Positions 1-12,169 of a DNA stretch of 64,000 bases are shown here, piece by piece. Every line of letters begins with the position of its first letter. Position 1 is the first letter of the stretch. The notes beneath the pieces are model-generated. The model saw only the letters and a list, made by a program, of their open reading frames with translations, ran no database searches and was not told where the DNA came from. Source of the stretch: Dendrocalamus latiflorus (lineage: Eukaryota; Streptophyta; Magnoliopsida; Poales; Poaceae); contig CM029609.1 in NCBI GenBank assembly GCA_017311315.1, positions 41,355,969 to 41,419,968 of the forward strand, in the 5' to 3' direction. The translations under genes were made by a program, and so were the position numbers.

Positions 1-1208
1 GGGCAGCTGAGGGGCGTACAGGCATGGCGACGAGGCGGGGAAGCCGGAGGAGTCGACGGTGAGGCGCAAGGGCACCGGAGACAGCCGGGATTTCTCGCCG
101 AAGATGGTGGCGGCGACGGAGGCGAAGGCGCACGCTGCGGGGGCCCTAGAGCGGCGGAGAGGGGGAGCCGAGGGCGACGAAAGATGGAGTGAGGAACGGG
201 GGTGCTTGGGGAGGGCTTAAATAGGCGCGGTGAGGGGTGAGGTGAGGGGAATTCCTCGCCGGAGAGGGCGGAATTGTGGCGGCGGTTGCGGGGAAGGTGG
301 GGGAGATGGGGGCGCGGGGAGAGGGCGAAGTGGGCGCGCGTCGTGCGGAGGAAGGAGAGGGAGGTGGGCGGCGCGTGCGGGAATGTGGGGGAAGCCAGGA
401 AGGGCGGGCGGTGGTTGCGTCGGTGACGGTTGCACTCGCGGGGAAGAAGGGGCGCGGGGAAGAAGCTGCTGACGGGTGGGCCCCGTCGGCAGAGAGAGGG
501 GGGAGAGGAGGTGTGTGCAGCGGGGATGAGGCCACGTGGCCTAGGGGGAATCAGGCGGCCCGGAGTGGAAGGAGCGGTGGACGGGCGGATTGGGCTGACG
601 TGGGGGAGGTACCCGATCTGGGCCGCACGCGTGTCGGCCGATGGGAGGGAGTAGGCGGGACTGGGTGGACGACACGGCTGGCATCTGGTCGTCCACGTGG
701 CGGCCGGAGGAGGGGAGGAGGATATTTCAGTTTTTAAATTTGATTTTCATTTTCATAAAACCCAAATAAATTCTATAAAGCTCATACAAATATGAAATTA
801 ACTCCAACAATTCCAGAAAAATTCATAGAACGTCCTGGAGACATTTTGGACTTAATAAAATTATTCGCAACTAATGTTGGTACTTAACTTTATACTGAAG
901 ACACTTTTTAATTTCAAAAATAGATTTTAAACTCCAGAAAACTCAGAAAACCCAAACAAAAGCCAAATAAATCCAAATAATTAATTTGACTTAGGATTTT
1001 TATAGAAAATCAAAATATAATTTTATTTAATAATATTTTTAGGTTTTACATAAAATGCCTTTTAAATCCAGCCTTTTCAAAAACAGAAATTCAGAGCAAA
1101 TCCAAAAATTAAAATATTGGTAACAAAAATACTTATTTTAATTTAGATTTTGTTTTAATTAATTTTTATTTATTTATTTTTAATTTTAAAAAAACCTGGG
1201 CTGTTACA
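1..1208 (-). mobile_element. Gypsy-type LTR, partial, reverse orientation
   Basis: On the minus strand this begins with TGTAACAGCCC at 1208 and runs off the window at base 1. An AT-rich stretch (about 720-1200) full of 'ccagaaaaattca'-like words is followed by a very GC-rich stretch (1-720). The same order and wording occur in the LTRs at 4464-8288 and 32237-35010, so the three belong to one broad family. A TATA-like box reads TATTTAAG on the minus strand at 216-223. The LTR interrupts the tnp2 reading frame of the CACTA element that follows; the first flanking bases are CGATG, which should be the target duplication. The open frames in the GC-rich part are compositional and not taken as genes. 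Confidence 0.75.
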
Positions 1209-2065
1209 CGATGTTTCTCCATTGGGCGGAATCAGCAAGGTGTCTTAGCATTCCATCCTTCTTGCGCTCCTCCGAGTGCCAACGCAGCAGTTGTGCCTCC
1301 TTGGATTTGCAAAAAACCTTTTCAAACGGGGAATTGTTGGAAAATACCATGCCACCTTAGCAGGAGGTCCTTTCTTCACCTCTGTTCCCTCCCCGTCATC
1401 AGATTGATTGTTACGTTTGTATCGGGATGCGTTGCACACCGGACATACATATATGTTTGCATACTCTTTACGGTAGAGGACACAGTCGTTTGGACATGCA
1501 TGTATTCTTTCTACTTCCATTCCCAATGGACAAAGAACCTTCTTGGCTTCAATTTCAACAGTTCAAGCACGGCCGACAACCTCGTGTACTTTGACCTACA
1601 GCACGTGAACAAAAGTTTCTCTGAGTTCTCCATCAAACCTCGGAATTTAACATACTCTCTCTCATCATAGTTCTCTTCTACATCGCGAAGCATCTGATCC
1701 AGATTGTCATTGTGCAACCTATCCGAATTCGAACAACAATCGACATCATCCAGCGGCATGTCATTCACTTCACCGGCGATGTCATCTAGCGGCATATCAT
1801 ACACTTCACCGGCGATGTCATCCAGCGGCATATGATCATTGACTTCGCCATGACTGGACCAACACGTATAACCCTTTTTGAAACCCCTCGGAATCAAGTG
1901 CGCTTTAATTTGCCCTCGGTTCTTAAACATCTTTAAATTCTCGCAGTCAGTGCATGGACAGTCCATATATTCCACCCCCTTATTCAACATATCCTCCTCG
2001 GCAGCTCTTGTAAAAGTAGACACGGTATTAATGTACTCTTCACTCACACGGTTCGCAGCATACAT
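1209..2065 (-). pseudogene. CACTA TNPD-type transposase fragment (TAD and start of tnp2)
   Basis: The first part, read 2065 to about 1550, matches the plant transposase-associated domain. It contains MYAANRVSEEYINTVSTFTR near the start, the CPCTDCENLK cysteine motif and GFKKGYTCWSSHGE. Three near-repeats of a 12-residue MPLDDIAGEV.D unit follow (36-bp DNA period, about 1751-1840). The second part (about 1526-1245) starts MGMEVERIHACPNDC and carries the zinc-ribbon-like CPVCNASRYK of the tnp2 domain. The two parts are in different frames: compared with the sibling at 20.7 kb, 100 bp is missing exactly after the LLKLK codons, with an AAG microhomology at the join. The reading frame ends where the LTR is inserted. 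Non-functional. Confidence 0.85.
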
Positions 2066-2544
2066 CCAGTTTCGGTCTTACGTTATGTATATATAACAAC
2101 TTAGTGTTAAAAATTAAATTAATTAATTGTTACTACATATATACCACATGCATTGAGCTTTTGCTAGCTGAATTCATATTATAAACACAACAGCTATTTC
2201 CCCCGCGATCGCTGAAGGTATATAACCAAAAATTTTGTCAAATTTGGCCTCCCACATGACGGGAAGTGATCATGTATGGTCAAGTAAATGCAAACCATCT
2301 TCAATAACACTCACCAAAACTTAGATCTAAATTGTAATGCAAAGAAAAATAAATTTCATTACTAACCATATCTAGAGCAACCAGGAGCATATGAATCTTC
2401 AAAGCTCAATCTCTGCCTCCTCCCACCAAATTAATTGGCCGAAATCGCCTAGCTTGTCTCCTGAGCGAAAGAGTGCAGCACCAGCTAGATCTGGATCGAA
2501 ATGAAGACAGATGCGGTTCGGACCGGTGCAATAAATGTCTAGTG

Positions 2545-2885
2545 GCATTATCACAGATGGTTTTTTATTACAAACCATCTGTGATAATTCTAAGATTATC
2601 ACAGACGGTTTTTAATACAAACCATCTGTGATAATCAGCTTATCACAGACGATTTTTAATAAAAAAACCATTTGTAATAATTCCAGATTATCACAGACGG
2701 TTTTTAATAAAAAACAGTCTGTGATACTGAAATATCACAGATGATTCATTGGTAAGAACCGTTTGTGATACTCGTTTTCTCCGACGCCTTCAACACAGAT
2801 GGTGTCCAAATTAAAACCGTCTGTGTTAGTGTTGATCACAGACGGTTTTATCAAACCGTCTGTGATTTGGTGTCTAGTATTAGGC
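2545..2885. repeat. CACTA subterminal palindromic repeats, copy 1
   Basis: At least five units of the form ATCACAGACGGTTTTT...AAACCATCTGTGATA, each a short imperfect inverted repeat, sit directly inside the CACTA terminus at 2899. In characterised CACTA elements such subterminal arrays bind the element's own DNA-binding protein; that role is inferred here. Confidence 0.8.
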
Positions 2886-2955
2886 TTTCTGTAGTAGTGG
2901 TTGTACGGTCTCGCTTGCACATCAGCAAAATAACAATTCTCACAGTCAAGCTAGT

Positions 2956-3260
2956 GGATTTTTTTATAAATAATGCATTTTTAATTTGAAATTGTAGAAA
3001 TATACTAGCGTAAAATTGTTTTTACAAGAATAGGCTCCTGTCGCCCAACAGTTAGACGACTGGACCCTGTCACCCAACGGCCGCGCAACACGCATGCAAT
3101 CGGTGGACCGTTTAGCGACATAACTGCAGTCGCCGAACAGTCGAGCGATTGGACACTGCCACCAAACTGTTGGGCATCTACAGGTCCAATCATCCAACTG
3201 TTCGGCGACTAGACGCAATATATACTCGGCCGCTCGACCGAGGCCCTGGCCGATTCCATC
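2956..3260. repeat. MULE 1 left terminal inverted repeat with GTCGCCCAAC units
   Basis: AT-rich outer 90 bp followed by several degenerate GTCGCCCAACAGTTxGxCGAC-type palindromes at about 3038-3230. The counterpart is at 18715-18901. Confidence 0.8.
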
Positions 3261-3261
3261 C

Positions 3262-4150
3262 GCCACGCAAAGAGAGAAGGGAAGAGAAAGAAAGAAGAAG
3301 AGAGGAGAGGGCAGAAAAGGAGAGGAGATGAGAGGGAGGGGGAGGGAGAGGAAGCGGAGAGGTTTCGCTATTTCTGTGAGGTAATTTTTTATTTTTCAGT
3401 CAATATTTTAGTTTGAAGTAAACAGTTTTTTTAGTGTAAAATTACGGTCAGAAGAAAATTATAGTTGTAGAACTTTGTTATGAAGTAAATAGTTATAAAA
3501 AATTTAGTCAATATAGTTATACAAAATTAGCATTCATAGAAAATTATAGTTGTAGAAAATTTAGTAAATATTATAGTTGTACAAAATTTAGTCAATATAG
3601 TTAAAGAAATTTAGCGTCCATAGAAAATTATAGTTGCAGGGTTTAGCATCTGTAGAAAATTCTAGTTGTAAAAAAATTAGTCAATATATATACAAAATTA
3701 GCATCTGTAGAAAATTGTAGTTGTAGAAAATTTAGTCAATATGTTTGTATGAAGTAAATAGTTTGCTTTGTACAAAACATTATTAGATAACAATTACGAT
3801 TATTAGGAACGAATGTAATGTCATTAGTACATTGAAAATGCACGCGTATAGTTAGAACTAGCATATTGGCATTTAAATCATTATGTCATGTAAATTGTCC
3901 AACCCACTAAGAATAATTTACAGTAGGAGAGAGTTCGAGCAGCGAGAGAAGAACAACGTTGGTGTGCGTGGGAGCAGATAGGGAGTTGATGCATATTGGG
4001 GCGAAGGAAAGAGAGTGGTGGCGGTGCAAATGAGGAGGCATTATGCTATGAGGGTACTGTATAGTTTATGATAGGCGAATGGTCATAGAAATATAAATTA
4101 TAATACAGCAGTAGTTCCACATTGTGTGATGCGATTTAACTAGTAGCAAC
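3262..4150. repeat. AT-rich degenerate tandem repeat and MULE leader
   Basis: After a purine-rich stretch (3270-3360, GA-rich), 3420-3790 consists of roughly 60-bp degenerate units built from 'aaaattatagttgtag', 'tttagtcaatatag' and 'aaaattagcat'. From 3790 to 4150 I see nothing coding; this would be the transposase leader region. Confidence 0.5.
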
Positions 4151-4169
4151 ATTGAAACTGTTTGCATGC

Positions 4170-4463
4170 AGACATCGGCAATACCGATACCCACTACATT
4201 AAAAGTGCAGTACGGTGTCGGCATCGTTCGTGAAGGTCTGAATGGTATTAACTTGAGCGGTTTTGCGCTAGCCACTTTGGTACACCTAGAAGGCAAGAAT
4301 GCTTGAATCGCACATGTGATGTACTACTTACCCGCATCTTCTCCTTGGATCCTGAGGTGTGCGGCGTCATCATACAAGGGATTTGGAGTTGGTCTCCCAC
4401 GCACATTAGATGGGAGTTAAGAACATTGATGTGCATTACTGCGTGGAAGTTGCTCATGATGAG
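4170..4463 (+). pseudogene. MULE 1 transposase, amino-terminal remnant
   Basis: One frame gives VQYGVGIVREGLNGINLSGF at about 4198-4257 and another, after a shift, gives FSLDPEVCGVIIQGIWSWS at about 4338-4394. These resemble the variable N-terminal region of grass MuDR-type transposases, and the piece lies directly upstream of the rest of that gene once the solo LTR is ignored. There are in-frame stops. Assignment rests mainly on position, so confidence is limited. Confidence 0.45.
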
Positions 4464-7400
4464 TGTTGGGACCCCGGATAACCAAACCCGGACCCTCTGT
4501 GTATTACTGCACTAGTCCCAGATCAAAGCTAGTGCACACAGTTAAACAGAATGGAAAACATCACCATCAACGATTTATTACAATACTTAAGAGTACCGAC
4601 CGCAGGGTCTCATTATTACAATTGAGGTTTCAAGACCTCGCACACACGAAACACAGCAGAAGCAAAAGATAAACTCGATGAAGACCCATCAATACGCCAC
4701 AGGCAATTGACTGGGGAAGCGCGACCTAGAACTCCTGGAATCCTTCGTCGAATCCACCCGCGAAGAAGTCGTAGTCGCCTTCTTGAGCTTCGTACTCCTC
4801 TGGTTATTATTTTTGAGTGTAGCATGTGAGTACATAAAGTACTCCGCAAGTCTTGGGAAAAATGCAATAGATGCAAGGCTTGACAAAGGAAGGCTATATG
4901 GTTCTTTTGCACAAAGCAACATTTTCATTCAATTATTTCTAATTATTTTCGAAGGCATCAATTTAATAAAGTAAATGTTTTAACAGAAACTATCAATAAT
5001 TCACTAGTGAAGGTTCCATCTACCAACACTAGATTAACTGATCAAGTTTTGAACTGCGGGTTACATCCACCCTCTCTGGCTCCAACTGCCAGGATACCCT
5101 TCCGAGAGCTCCCTCCACTCTAGGAATACAAAAACTTTGATTTTAAAACCAAAACCAAAAATCTACCATGTGAATGCATTCCTTGCCCGCCCTTGACCGT
5201 AGGCACAGCTATTCGAATAGTTTTACACTCTGCAGAGGTTGTACAACTTTACCCACAAGAGATAAATTATCCTAAAAGTCAACACGCTTCCTTTGGCATG
5301 AGACCCAGATAAAATATCACAAAGCCTTTACCTTACTCTAATCTAGCTAGATACCACCCGCTGAGGTTTCACCGCAGGTAGGCTAACTGCCCGAACCGAA
5401 GCCCCCTCTTGCGCCATATGAGTACAGTAAATCCCTGTCCCTCACTGTGAATAACCAGTCCATCCCTGGCACCCACTTTCCACTGGTGGCACCTAAACTA
5501 GACTATCATAAGTTAATCAGCTAGGCCGTACCCATATAGACTTGTGGTTGTACGGTTAATGCTCAGTCTGGACAAACACAAGCGTCGGTCCTTAATTGAC
5601 TAGGGTGGAACATACACTTAACAAGATCTCGTGCTTCCTACACCAATCCAAACCAACCATCCACCCTAATCTAAACCAACTTTTACATTTTAGTTTGTTT
5701 TAAAAGAACAGTGGCAACTCCAATTACCACTAAGTTAATAAAAACAAGGGTATTACAATAATTCATAATTTCCCATTTGCAAGATTTACGAGGTATTCAA
5801 TAGCATGGCTAAGCATTGTTCTATCATTCTAATTTCAACAATTAAATATATTACTCTCATTACTGAGTCAAAGGAATTTCTAGGGTTGCAAAGGTACATG
5901 GCAATCAACTTCAAGTGAGGGCATAACAAGGTTGTATATAACTAATGCCTTAAGATTTGAACTAATATTTTATATAAATAGCAATGCACATAATTTGAAA
6001 TAATTAAAACATTTCAAAACCATAGGTTCAAGATGATCAAAGGAGACTTGCCTTCCTGCAGGTTCTCTGGGTCTTCTTGCTGTTGGGTGGAGTGATCGTC
6101 GACAACGTTGGAATCTACGCGAGAAAAGACAAAGCAAACAAAGCAAATAAATACAAATAAAATTCAAATAAACTCAAAAATCCAAATAGAGGCCATATAT
6201 GGATAGATCATGATTTTAGACAAATTTAGAAATTTGAATGGCTCAATTTGGAGTTATATTGAGAAAGTTGTGCTTATTTGAAGTTTTCAATTTGAATAAA
6301 TCCAGAAATTAGGAAATTTCTGACAGGTGGGGCCCACTGGAATTATTAAATTTAATCTTTTATTTTTATCCTGAGATTATGACAGGTGGGACCCACTGGC
6401 AGGGAACCCATGGGATCGGCCTCTGACAAGTGGGACCCACTGGACAGTGAGCCCACTGGCTTAGCCTCTGACATGTGGGACCCACTGGACTCTGGGCCCA
6501 CTTGTCAGTGACCAGCGCAGAGAGATGGGGCCCAGGTGACAGTGGCCAGCGCAGACAGCGGCCGCTGGCGTGTGGGGCCCACTTGTCAGCGCGATTAAAT
6601 GAGAGAAAACTCAACCTCAGCGTGCGGAGCCGAGGGCTCGAACGCGCGCCGAGGGAGTCAAGGGGGAGAAGAGCGAGCGGTGATAGCCAAGTGAGCGGGG
6701 AGGCGTTGCCTACCCATAATGGGTAGGTAATCCTCTTGAGGGATACCTGCGGGGGGGCCGGGCGGAGATGGTCGGAGGCGAGGTTGCCGGCGGCGAGGGG
6801 AGGCCGGAGGGGTTCGGGTGGCGCGTGAAATGAAGTCCCGGTGCGGAGGGGGTCCGGTTGGAGGGGTCGACGAGGTGCGGCGATGAGCGGAGAAGGTCGA
6901 CGACGAGGGGGTGGCGGAGCTGACTCGGGTCCTCCGGCGCGACGGCGCTCCGGCGGCGGGGAGGGGTGGCCGAGGGGTCGAGGAGACTCGCACGGGCACG
7001 GGGGTGCTCGGGGTAGTGGCGGCGAGCTTCGGGGAGGCCCGAGGCGACGAGGAAAGCTCGCCGGAGTGCGGCGGAGCTCGGGAGAAGGGGAGCTCGTCTG
7101 CGGGGCGCTTAGGTGCTCGGGAAGGAAGATGGAGAGCGCTGGGAGGTGGTGCAGGGAGAGAGGAGACCGATGGGGCTATTTATAGGGGCGGAGGAGGGGA
7201 CACGGGCGCGCAATTGCTCGCCGGTGTGTCGGCCGAAAAAAGGAAGGGAGCGGGGGGAAAAGGAAATAGGGGGCCGGAGAAGGAAGGGAGGCACGGGCGT
7301 CCGGGATTTGGTCGCGCGGGGAGCTCGGGGATTCCAAAACCGGAGGGAGCCGGGGAAGGCAAGGCCGGGTCCGCTGAGGATTCGGTCGGCCAGCGAGAAA

Positions 7401-8288
7401 AGGAAAGAGGAGAGGAAGAAAGGAAGGAGGCGCTCCGCGGGGACGACGGGCCTGATAGGCGGGGCCGGGCGTCAGCGGAAGCGGGGGCGGGGCGGCCGAC
7501 AGGCGGGCCCGGGTGGCAGCGGGAGAGGGCGCGAGCGACTGACGGGCGGGGCCCGCAGGTCAGAGAGGAGAGGGGAGCGGGGTGCGAGCGGCTGACAGCC
7601 AGGGCCCGCAGGGCAGAGAGAGAAGGGGGAGCGGGGACCACTAGATGGGCCGGGCGCGGGGACGCGGCTCATCCAGGCCGTCCACGCGTTAGGCGAGGAG
7701 GAGAGGAAGGCGGGGGCTGACGGGCCGGGCCCGCTAGACAGCGAGGGGAGGGGAGATGCGGCCTGGATCAGGCCGAGCGGCGACGTGGGCGGATCTGGGC
7801 CGTCCACGCGTCGGCCGGAGGGGAGAGTTGGATTTTCTTTTAGAATTTGAATTTCTATTTTCAGAAAAGGCTAGAAAATTATTTAGGCCTCAGAAAAATA
7901 TGAAAATACCTCCAAAAATTCCAGAAAAATTCACAGAAGCTTCTGGACATATTTTGGACTAAAAAAAATTATTTCCAACTACTGTTGGTATTTTATTTTC
8001 ATACTTTGAATTACCTTTTAAATTTTAAAAATAGGTTTTAAATTCTAGAAAAATTCAGAAAAGCCAAATAAAAGCCAAATAACTCCAAATAATTAATTTG
8101 AATTAGGATTTTTATAGAAATTCAAAATATCTTTTTATTTAATAATATTTTTAGGTTTTACTTAAAATACTTTTCAAATCCAGCTTTCAAAAATAGAAAT
8201 TCAGGACAAATCCAAAAAAACTCAAATACTTTAAAATAATTAATTTGAATTTAAATTTTTCAGAAAGCAAATTTTTTGGGATGTTACA
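4464..8288 (-). mobile_element. Solo LTR (gypsy type), 3825 bp, inside the MULE transposase
   Basis: On the minus strand it begins TGTAACATCCC (8288) and ends GGGGTCCCAACA (4464), i.e. TG...CA termini. It is flanked on both sides by ATGAG (4459-4463 and 8289-8293), a perfect 5-bp target duplication. No gag or pol is present, so this is a solo LTR, presumably left by LTR-LTR recombination. It has the family layout: AT-rich U3 start (about 7830-8288), GC-rich promoter and leader (about 6600-7830), then a low-GC 3' part. A TATA box, TATAAATA on the minus strand, is at 7178-7185. Long GC-rich open frames around 6.9-7.7 kb occur on both strands and are not supported as genes. Confidence 0.95.
7178..7185 (-). 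promoter_or_regulatory. TATA box of the solo LTR
   Basis: TATAAATA on the minus strand, embedded in otherwise GC-rich LTR sequence. It is the expected position of the LTR promoter, with the GC-rich leader downstream toward lower coordinates. Confidence 0.6.
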
Positions 8289-8293
8289 ATGAG

Positions 8294-10593
8294 GCTGATG
8301 CAGTAGATGGAGGAGAGGAAGAAGGGTCACGGTGTGCTGAGCCTATAGCATAGGCTGATGAAGGGAAGCATATGGAGTACATAGTGCATCAAATAGAGAG
8401 CGATGACCAGATCGTTTGGACTGAAGAGAAAGCTGTACAGGAGGACGATAATGACAGTTCTGATGAGGACAAAGCTCCCATCCGCAAGAATGGAATATGT
8501 TTGACGATGAGGGTGTTGCTGCGCATGACAAGCAAGAATCACCATGGGAGTATCATGGCATAGAGGTTCGGTTGCACCCAATATTTGCCGACAAGGTATT
8601 ATTGCAGGATGCCATCAAGCTGTGGGCCCTGTCCATGCAACGAACTTTTAAGGTCATCAAATCTAGCCAGGAGCAGTATGTCTTGAAGTGCAAGCAGGCC
8701 GATTATCCTTGGAGGGTGCACACACAAAGACTAAACTATGAGACTCACTGGATTATCTCGAAGGTGGATCTGCACTCCTGCATTCTCAGTTGTGTTTTGC
8801 CAAGGCATCATAACCTAACGTCCACCTTCATAGCCAATTTGATGTATGGAGAGATAGTGGAGAAGGAGGACGGAGGCCACGCACATCATGGTGGCTAGCA
8901 AAAAGAAATTCAAGCACAAGATTAGCTACGCGAAGGCGTGATGTGCAAAGTAGAAGGCTTTCGAAAAACAGTTCGGGTCTTTTGAGGCATTGTATGACAA
9001 CTTTCCTCGTATGATTCAAGTACTACAAGATAGGAACCCGGGCATGTACACCATTGTGAAGGACAGGCCATCTACAAGGCTGCTAGATTTTACGGTGTCG
9101 TAGAGGACCATCTTAGCCTATGGTGTGTGCATTGAGGCATTCAGGTATATGCTACCCGTGATCTCAGTTGACAGGACCTTTTTAACCTGCAAATACATCA
9201 GCCAGATCCTTACGGCCATCGGCGTTGATAACAATAATCAAATTATGCACCTAGCCATTGCATTCATTGAAAGTGAGAATTACCACAGATAGTTGTGGTT
9301 CCTTCGATATGTGAGGATAGGAGTTGTCGGAGCTCGTCCTGATGTGTGCGTAATCTATGATCACCATGTTGGGATGGTGAAGGCCATAGGAAAACTTTAG
9401 GAAGACCCCGAGGAGTTGTTCCCTTGGCTGGATATGTGAAACAAATGGTGTATTCACCACCTAGGGGGCTAACTTCTTCAATGAAGTCCCGAAGCAACCA
9501 TTGATGAAGCTGTTCAAGAGGCTAGCTATGCAAAACCACAAGCACAAATTTGATGCTTTGTTGAGACTGTTGGATGAGAACAGTAGGAAGCACGTCAATG
9601 AGGAAACAAGAGATCGGCCATGCCTGGGGTGGCACAACCTAAATGCCTCACAGCATTGGGTGAGCTTGACGTTGTTGGTCCAAGGAGAAGGAGCTCGTGG
9701 AACATCAAGTGCTTCTCACAGTGTATCGAGGCCGAGCCATTGGAGAAGTGGTCCCTGCTGTATGACATAGACGGCATAATGTACGACATAATGATGACTA
9801 ACCTTGCCGAGGTGTACAACTAGGTTCTTAGGGGCCTTTGTTCTCAGCCCCTCATCGCCAGCATGGAAGGTGTTCTGCACAGTACAATCGGCTATTTCTG
9901 GGAGAGGCATGCAAATGACGCACTTCATGGAGCCAACCCACAAACACCATACTGCTCGAAGATTACGGCATACATGGAGGCGAAGACAGAGAAGGGCCAG
10001 TTGCACAAAGTGCACGTGATGGGTAATAGGGAGCATTATTTCGACCTGCTCCTCTGGGATAGAGCCGGATTGGGGCAGCTCATTCTCTTGTCACCCACAA
10101 TGTATGCCTTGGAGATTGTGTAAACAAATCTAGCTGCTCGTGTAACAAGCCAAAGCTGTTACACATGCCATGCTCTCATGTCCTCACTACATGCAGGACT
10201 GTGGGCATGGATCCTTCAAACTTCATATCCGAGTACTTCTTCAAGGAGAGGTTGATGCAGGTATGGTGTGGCGAGCTTAGGGGTTTCCGGGTTGTGGGCA
10301 ACTTCGCCACCTTGGATATTGCAGGGAGGACCTGGTTTCTGACTGTTGACGTGCTAAAGGGTGGGAAGGGTAATCGACAGAGCTGCCATATTTCGAATGA
10401 TATGGATGTAGCGCAACTAGGGTGCAAGGTAGACATTGCGGGCGTGACAGTAAGGAGGGCCACACAGCTAGAAGATGCAAGGTACCTACTGATGAGTAGG
10501 CACACCGGCATGATTTTTGCTACCATTTGTTGGAGTGTGCAAAGTGGTTTCAACATTACAAATCATTGTACGCTATCATCTGTACTTTGTTAG
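8294..10593 (+). pseudogene. MuDR-type MULE transposase, main part
   Basis: Three landmarks of the MULE transposase family occur in order. An N-terminal MuDR DNA-binding region at about 8560-8860 includes ADYPWRVHTQRLNYETHWII. A catalytic region at about 9000-9800 includes the ISVDRTFLTCKY motif, where the family has a D-G-T-F-L core, and the later VIYDHHVGMVKAI. A C-terminal SWIM zinc finger at about 10129-10190 reads CSCNKPKLLHMPCSHVLTTC (CxC...PCxH). Several in-frame stops (for example near 9100, 9290, 9398, 10025) and a frame change near 8490 make it non-functional. The catalytic motif has R where G is usual. The gene continues upstream at 4170-4463, split off by the solo LTR. Confidence 0.88.
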
Positions 10594-10809
10594 TTGCCAC
10601 ATTTGATGTACATAGTGCCATAGTAACTATACCGTACATTGCTAATTTTCTAAGTTTATACAACTATTGTTCTATTCCCCCTTTTTAGTACTGTTGTAAG
10701 TATTGTCCTGGTAGCCTAGTACTATTTTGTTTGTTTATTTACAAGTTAAATTTATTGCTGCTTTACATTCGATGTTTTTTGTTCCGCGTAAATGCTAACT
10801 TGTAGTCAC

Positions 10810-11930
10810 TTTGCAGGTATGGATCATGAACTTCGCAAATCGAACTAGCCTTACGGCCTCCTGAATGAGCGAGTGGACTGACTGCATCATGCGTCATGCC
10901 ATGTCCCGCCTCCTAGAAGCGCGACCAAGGCGACTGACTTGGGCGGACCTCGGTGTTGCGATTTGGAGGGAGTCTCACACCATAAGGAAGAGGATCGCTA
11001 GTGGTGTGGAGTACAGCCGTGAGGAGGTGGTCCAGGCTTTCCATCATGTGCATGCCATGGGAGCATGTGTTGTCACCCTTGTGCCGTGCACGAGGCTCCT
11101 AGAGGTTGACACGCTAGCCCCTAGTGCACACTCCATACATCCGTTGGTGCCATCCCGTTTGGCATCACACCACGTGGGAAGGTTTGCGTGGCCACGTCCG
11201 CCATGCCCTGAGGAGGCCGGAGGGTCGGCCAGCACACGTCAGACACCACCGTGTCCTAACAGGGCTAGGGGGTTAACCTGGGCAGAGCCCTGTATACTAC
11301 CAGCATAGCAGTCCGCGCGTCCTTCGAACTTCTTCGGTTTCCCTACATAGGGCACGTTCGGCGTTCCATTCTACCCTCTGAACAGCTTTGACCATGCTAT
11401 GGCACTAGTCGAGGGTACACCGTGTCTCGATTTGTTTGCTCCCATCCCTTTACTTGATGAACTAACGATATTTGCACTACAGGTCTTACCATTGAGAGAT
11501 TTGGTGTCTTCCCAGGCCAGGACGACACGGGCTGCTACTTTGCAGATTGGGCTGACCAGGAGACTGGGCCGGGACCTCAGCCCACAACCCTAGAGGTTCT
11601 CTCTAGGTCACCACACAGTGGTGCACTAGTACCCACACAGTCGGCACTGTAATCCATCCATCCAACTTTGGGACCTCATGTGCACAGGTCTCCTAAGTGT
11701 CTTACCTTGTCGAGGCTCCGACACCCGACACTGAGGAGGAGGGCCAAGTGGGGCCATATGGGAGGACACGGACGTGGAGCTAGAGTGGGCCAGGGTTTGC
11801 AAAACTACGTGATGTTTGCAATATTGTTGTGTTCTTATTTGTACTTTTTTAGGATGTCTATTTGTTTGATCCATGTTGACGTCTCTAGTACAATGCATGC
11901 GACGCACCGCTGGAACAGTCTACTCAATAA
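10810..11930 (+). pseudogene. MULE 1 downstream exons, family-conserved, unassigned
   Basis: After an intron-like stretch ending in TTTGCAG (about 10816), coding-like sequence follows. It includes PYGLLNERVD and an open stretch from 10865 to 11308 (147 codons). The corresponding region of MULE 2 (30750-32050) starts after TTTGTAG and encodes the matching WPFGLLDWRID. Both end with an EEEGQVG/EEGQVG...YGR-type glycine- and arginine-rich segment. Conservation between two copies argues that this was transcribed coding sequence, probably the 3' part of the transposase gene or an associated gene. I do not recognise a domain. Confidence 0.5.
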
Positions 11931-12169
11931 ATGAGAATTGCAATGACATGTAAACCATTCGATTACATGCTTTAGGACATTGAACATAACCACAAGCAAC
12001 ATGGGAGAGCATTATGGTACAACCTTGTCCGTGCATGCCTACTGGTACAATGTGCCTTGTGCTACCCACATGGAGTGTTGTAGAGGGGGGCACCTCGGAC
12101 GTGGCTTGCTATCGTTGTAGTGGAACACACATATGTAGCTAGGGTTCGTGTAGTAGCATGTTAGATCGT

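Larger units (their letters stand above)
1209..2899 (-). mobile_element. CACTA (En/Spm) element, truncated copy 1
   Basis: The minus-strand 5' terminus reads CACTACTACAGAAAG from 2899 downward. Inside it lies a block of subterminal palindromes (about 2545-2880), then a TNPD-type transposase pseudogene. An LTR at 1208 cuts the element and the remainder lies outside the window. It is a sibling of the element at 19983-26488: same subterminal motif and closely similar transposase start. The flanking 3 bp at 2900-2902 is GTT; the partner duplication is not visible. Confidence 0.85.

Noticed and set aside
146..737. Overlapping open frames on both strands in GC-rich DNA
   Set aside because: They overlap in several frames, are Pro/Arg/Gly-rich, and the region is an LTR; the frames come from base composition.
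6841..7807. Long open frames up to 269 codons
   Set aside because: Within the GC-rich part of a delimited solo LTR, open on both strands at once and without any domain.
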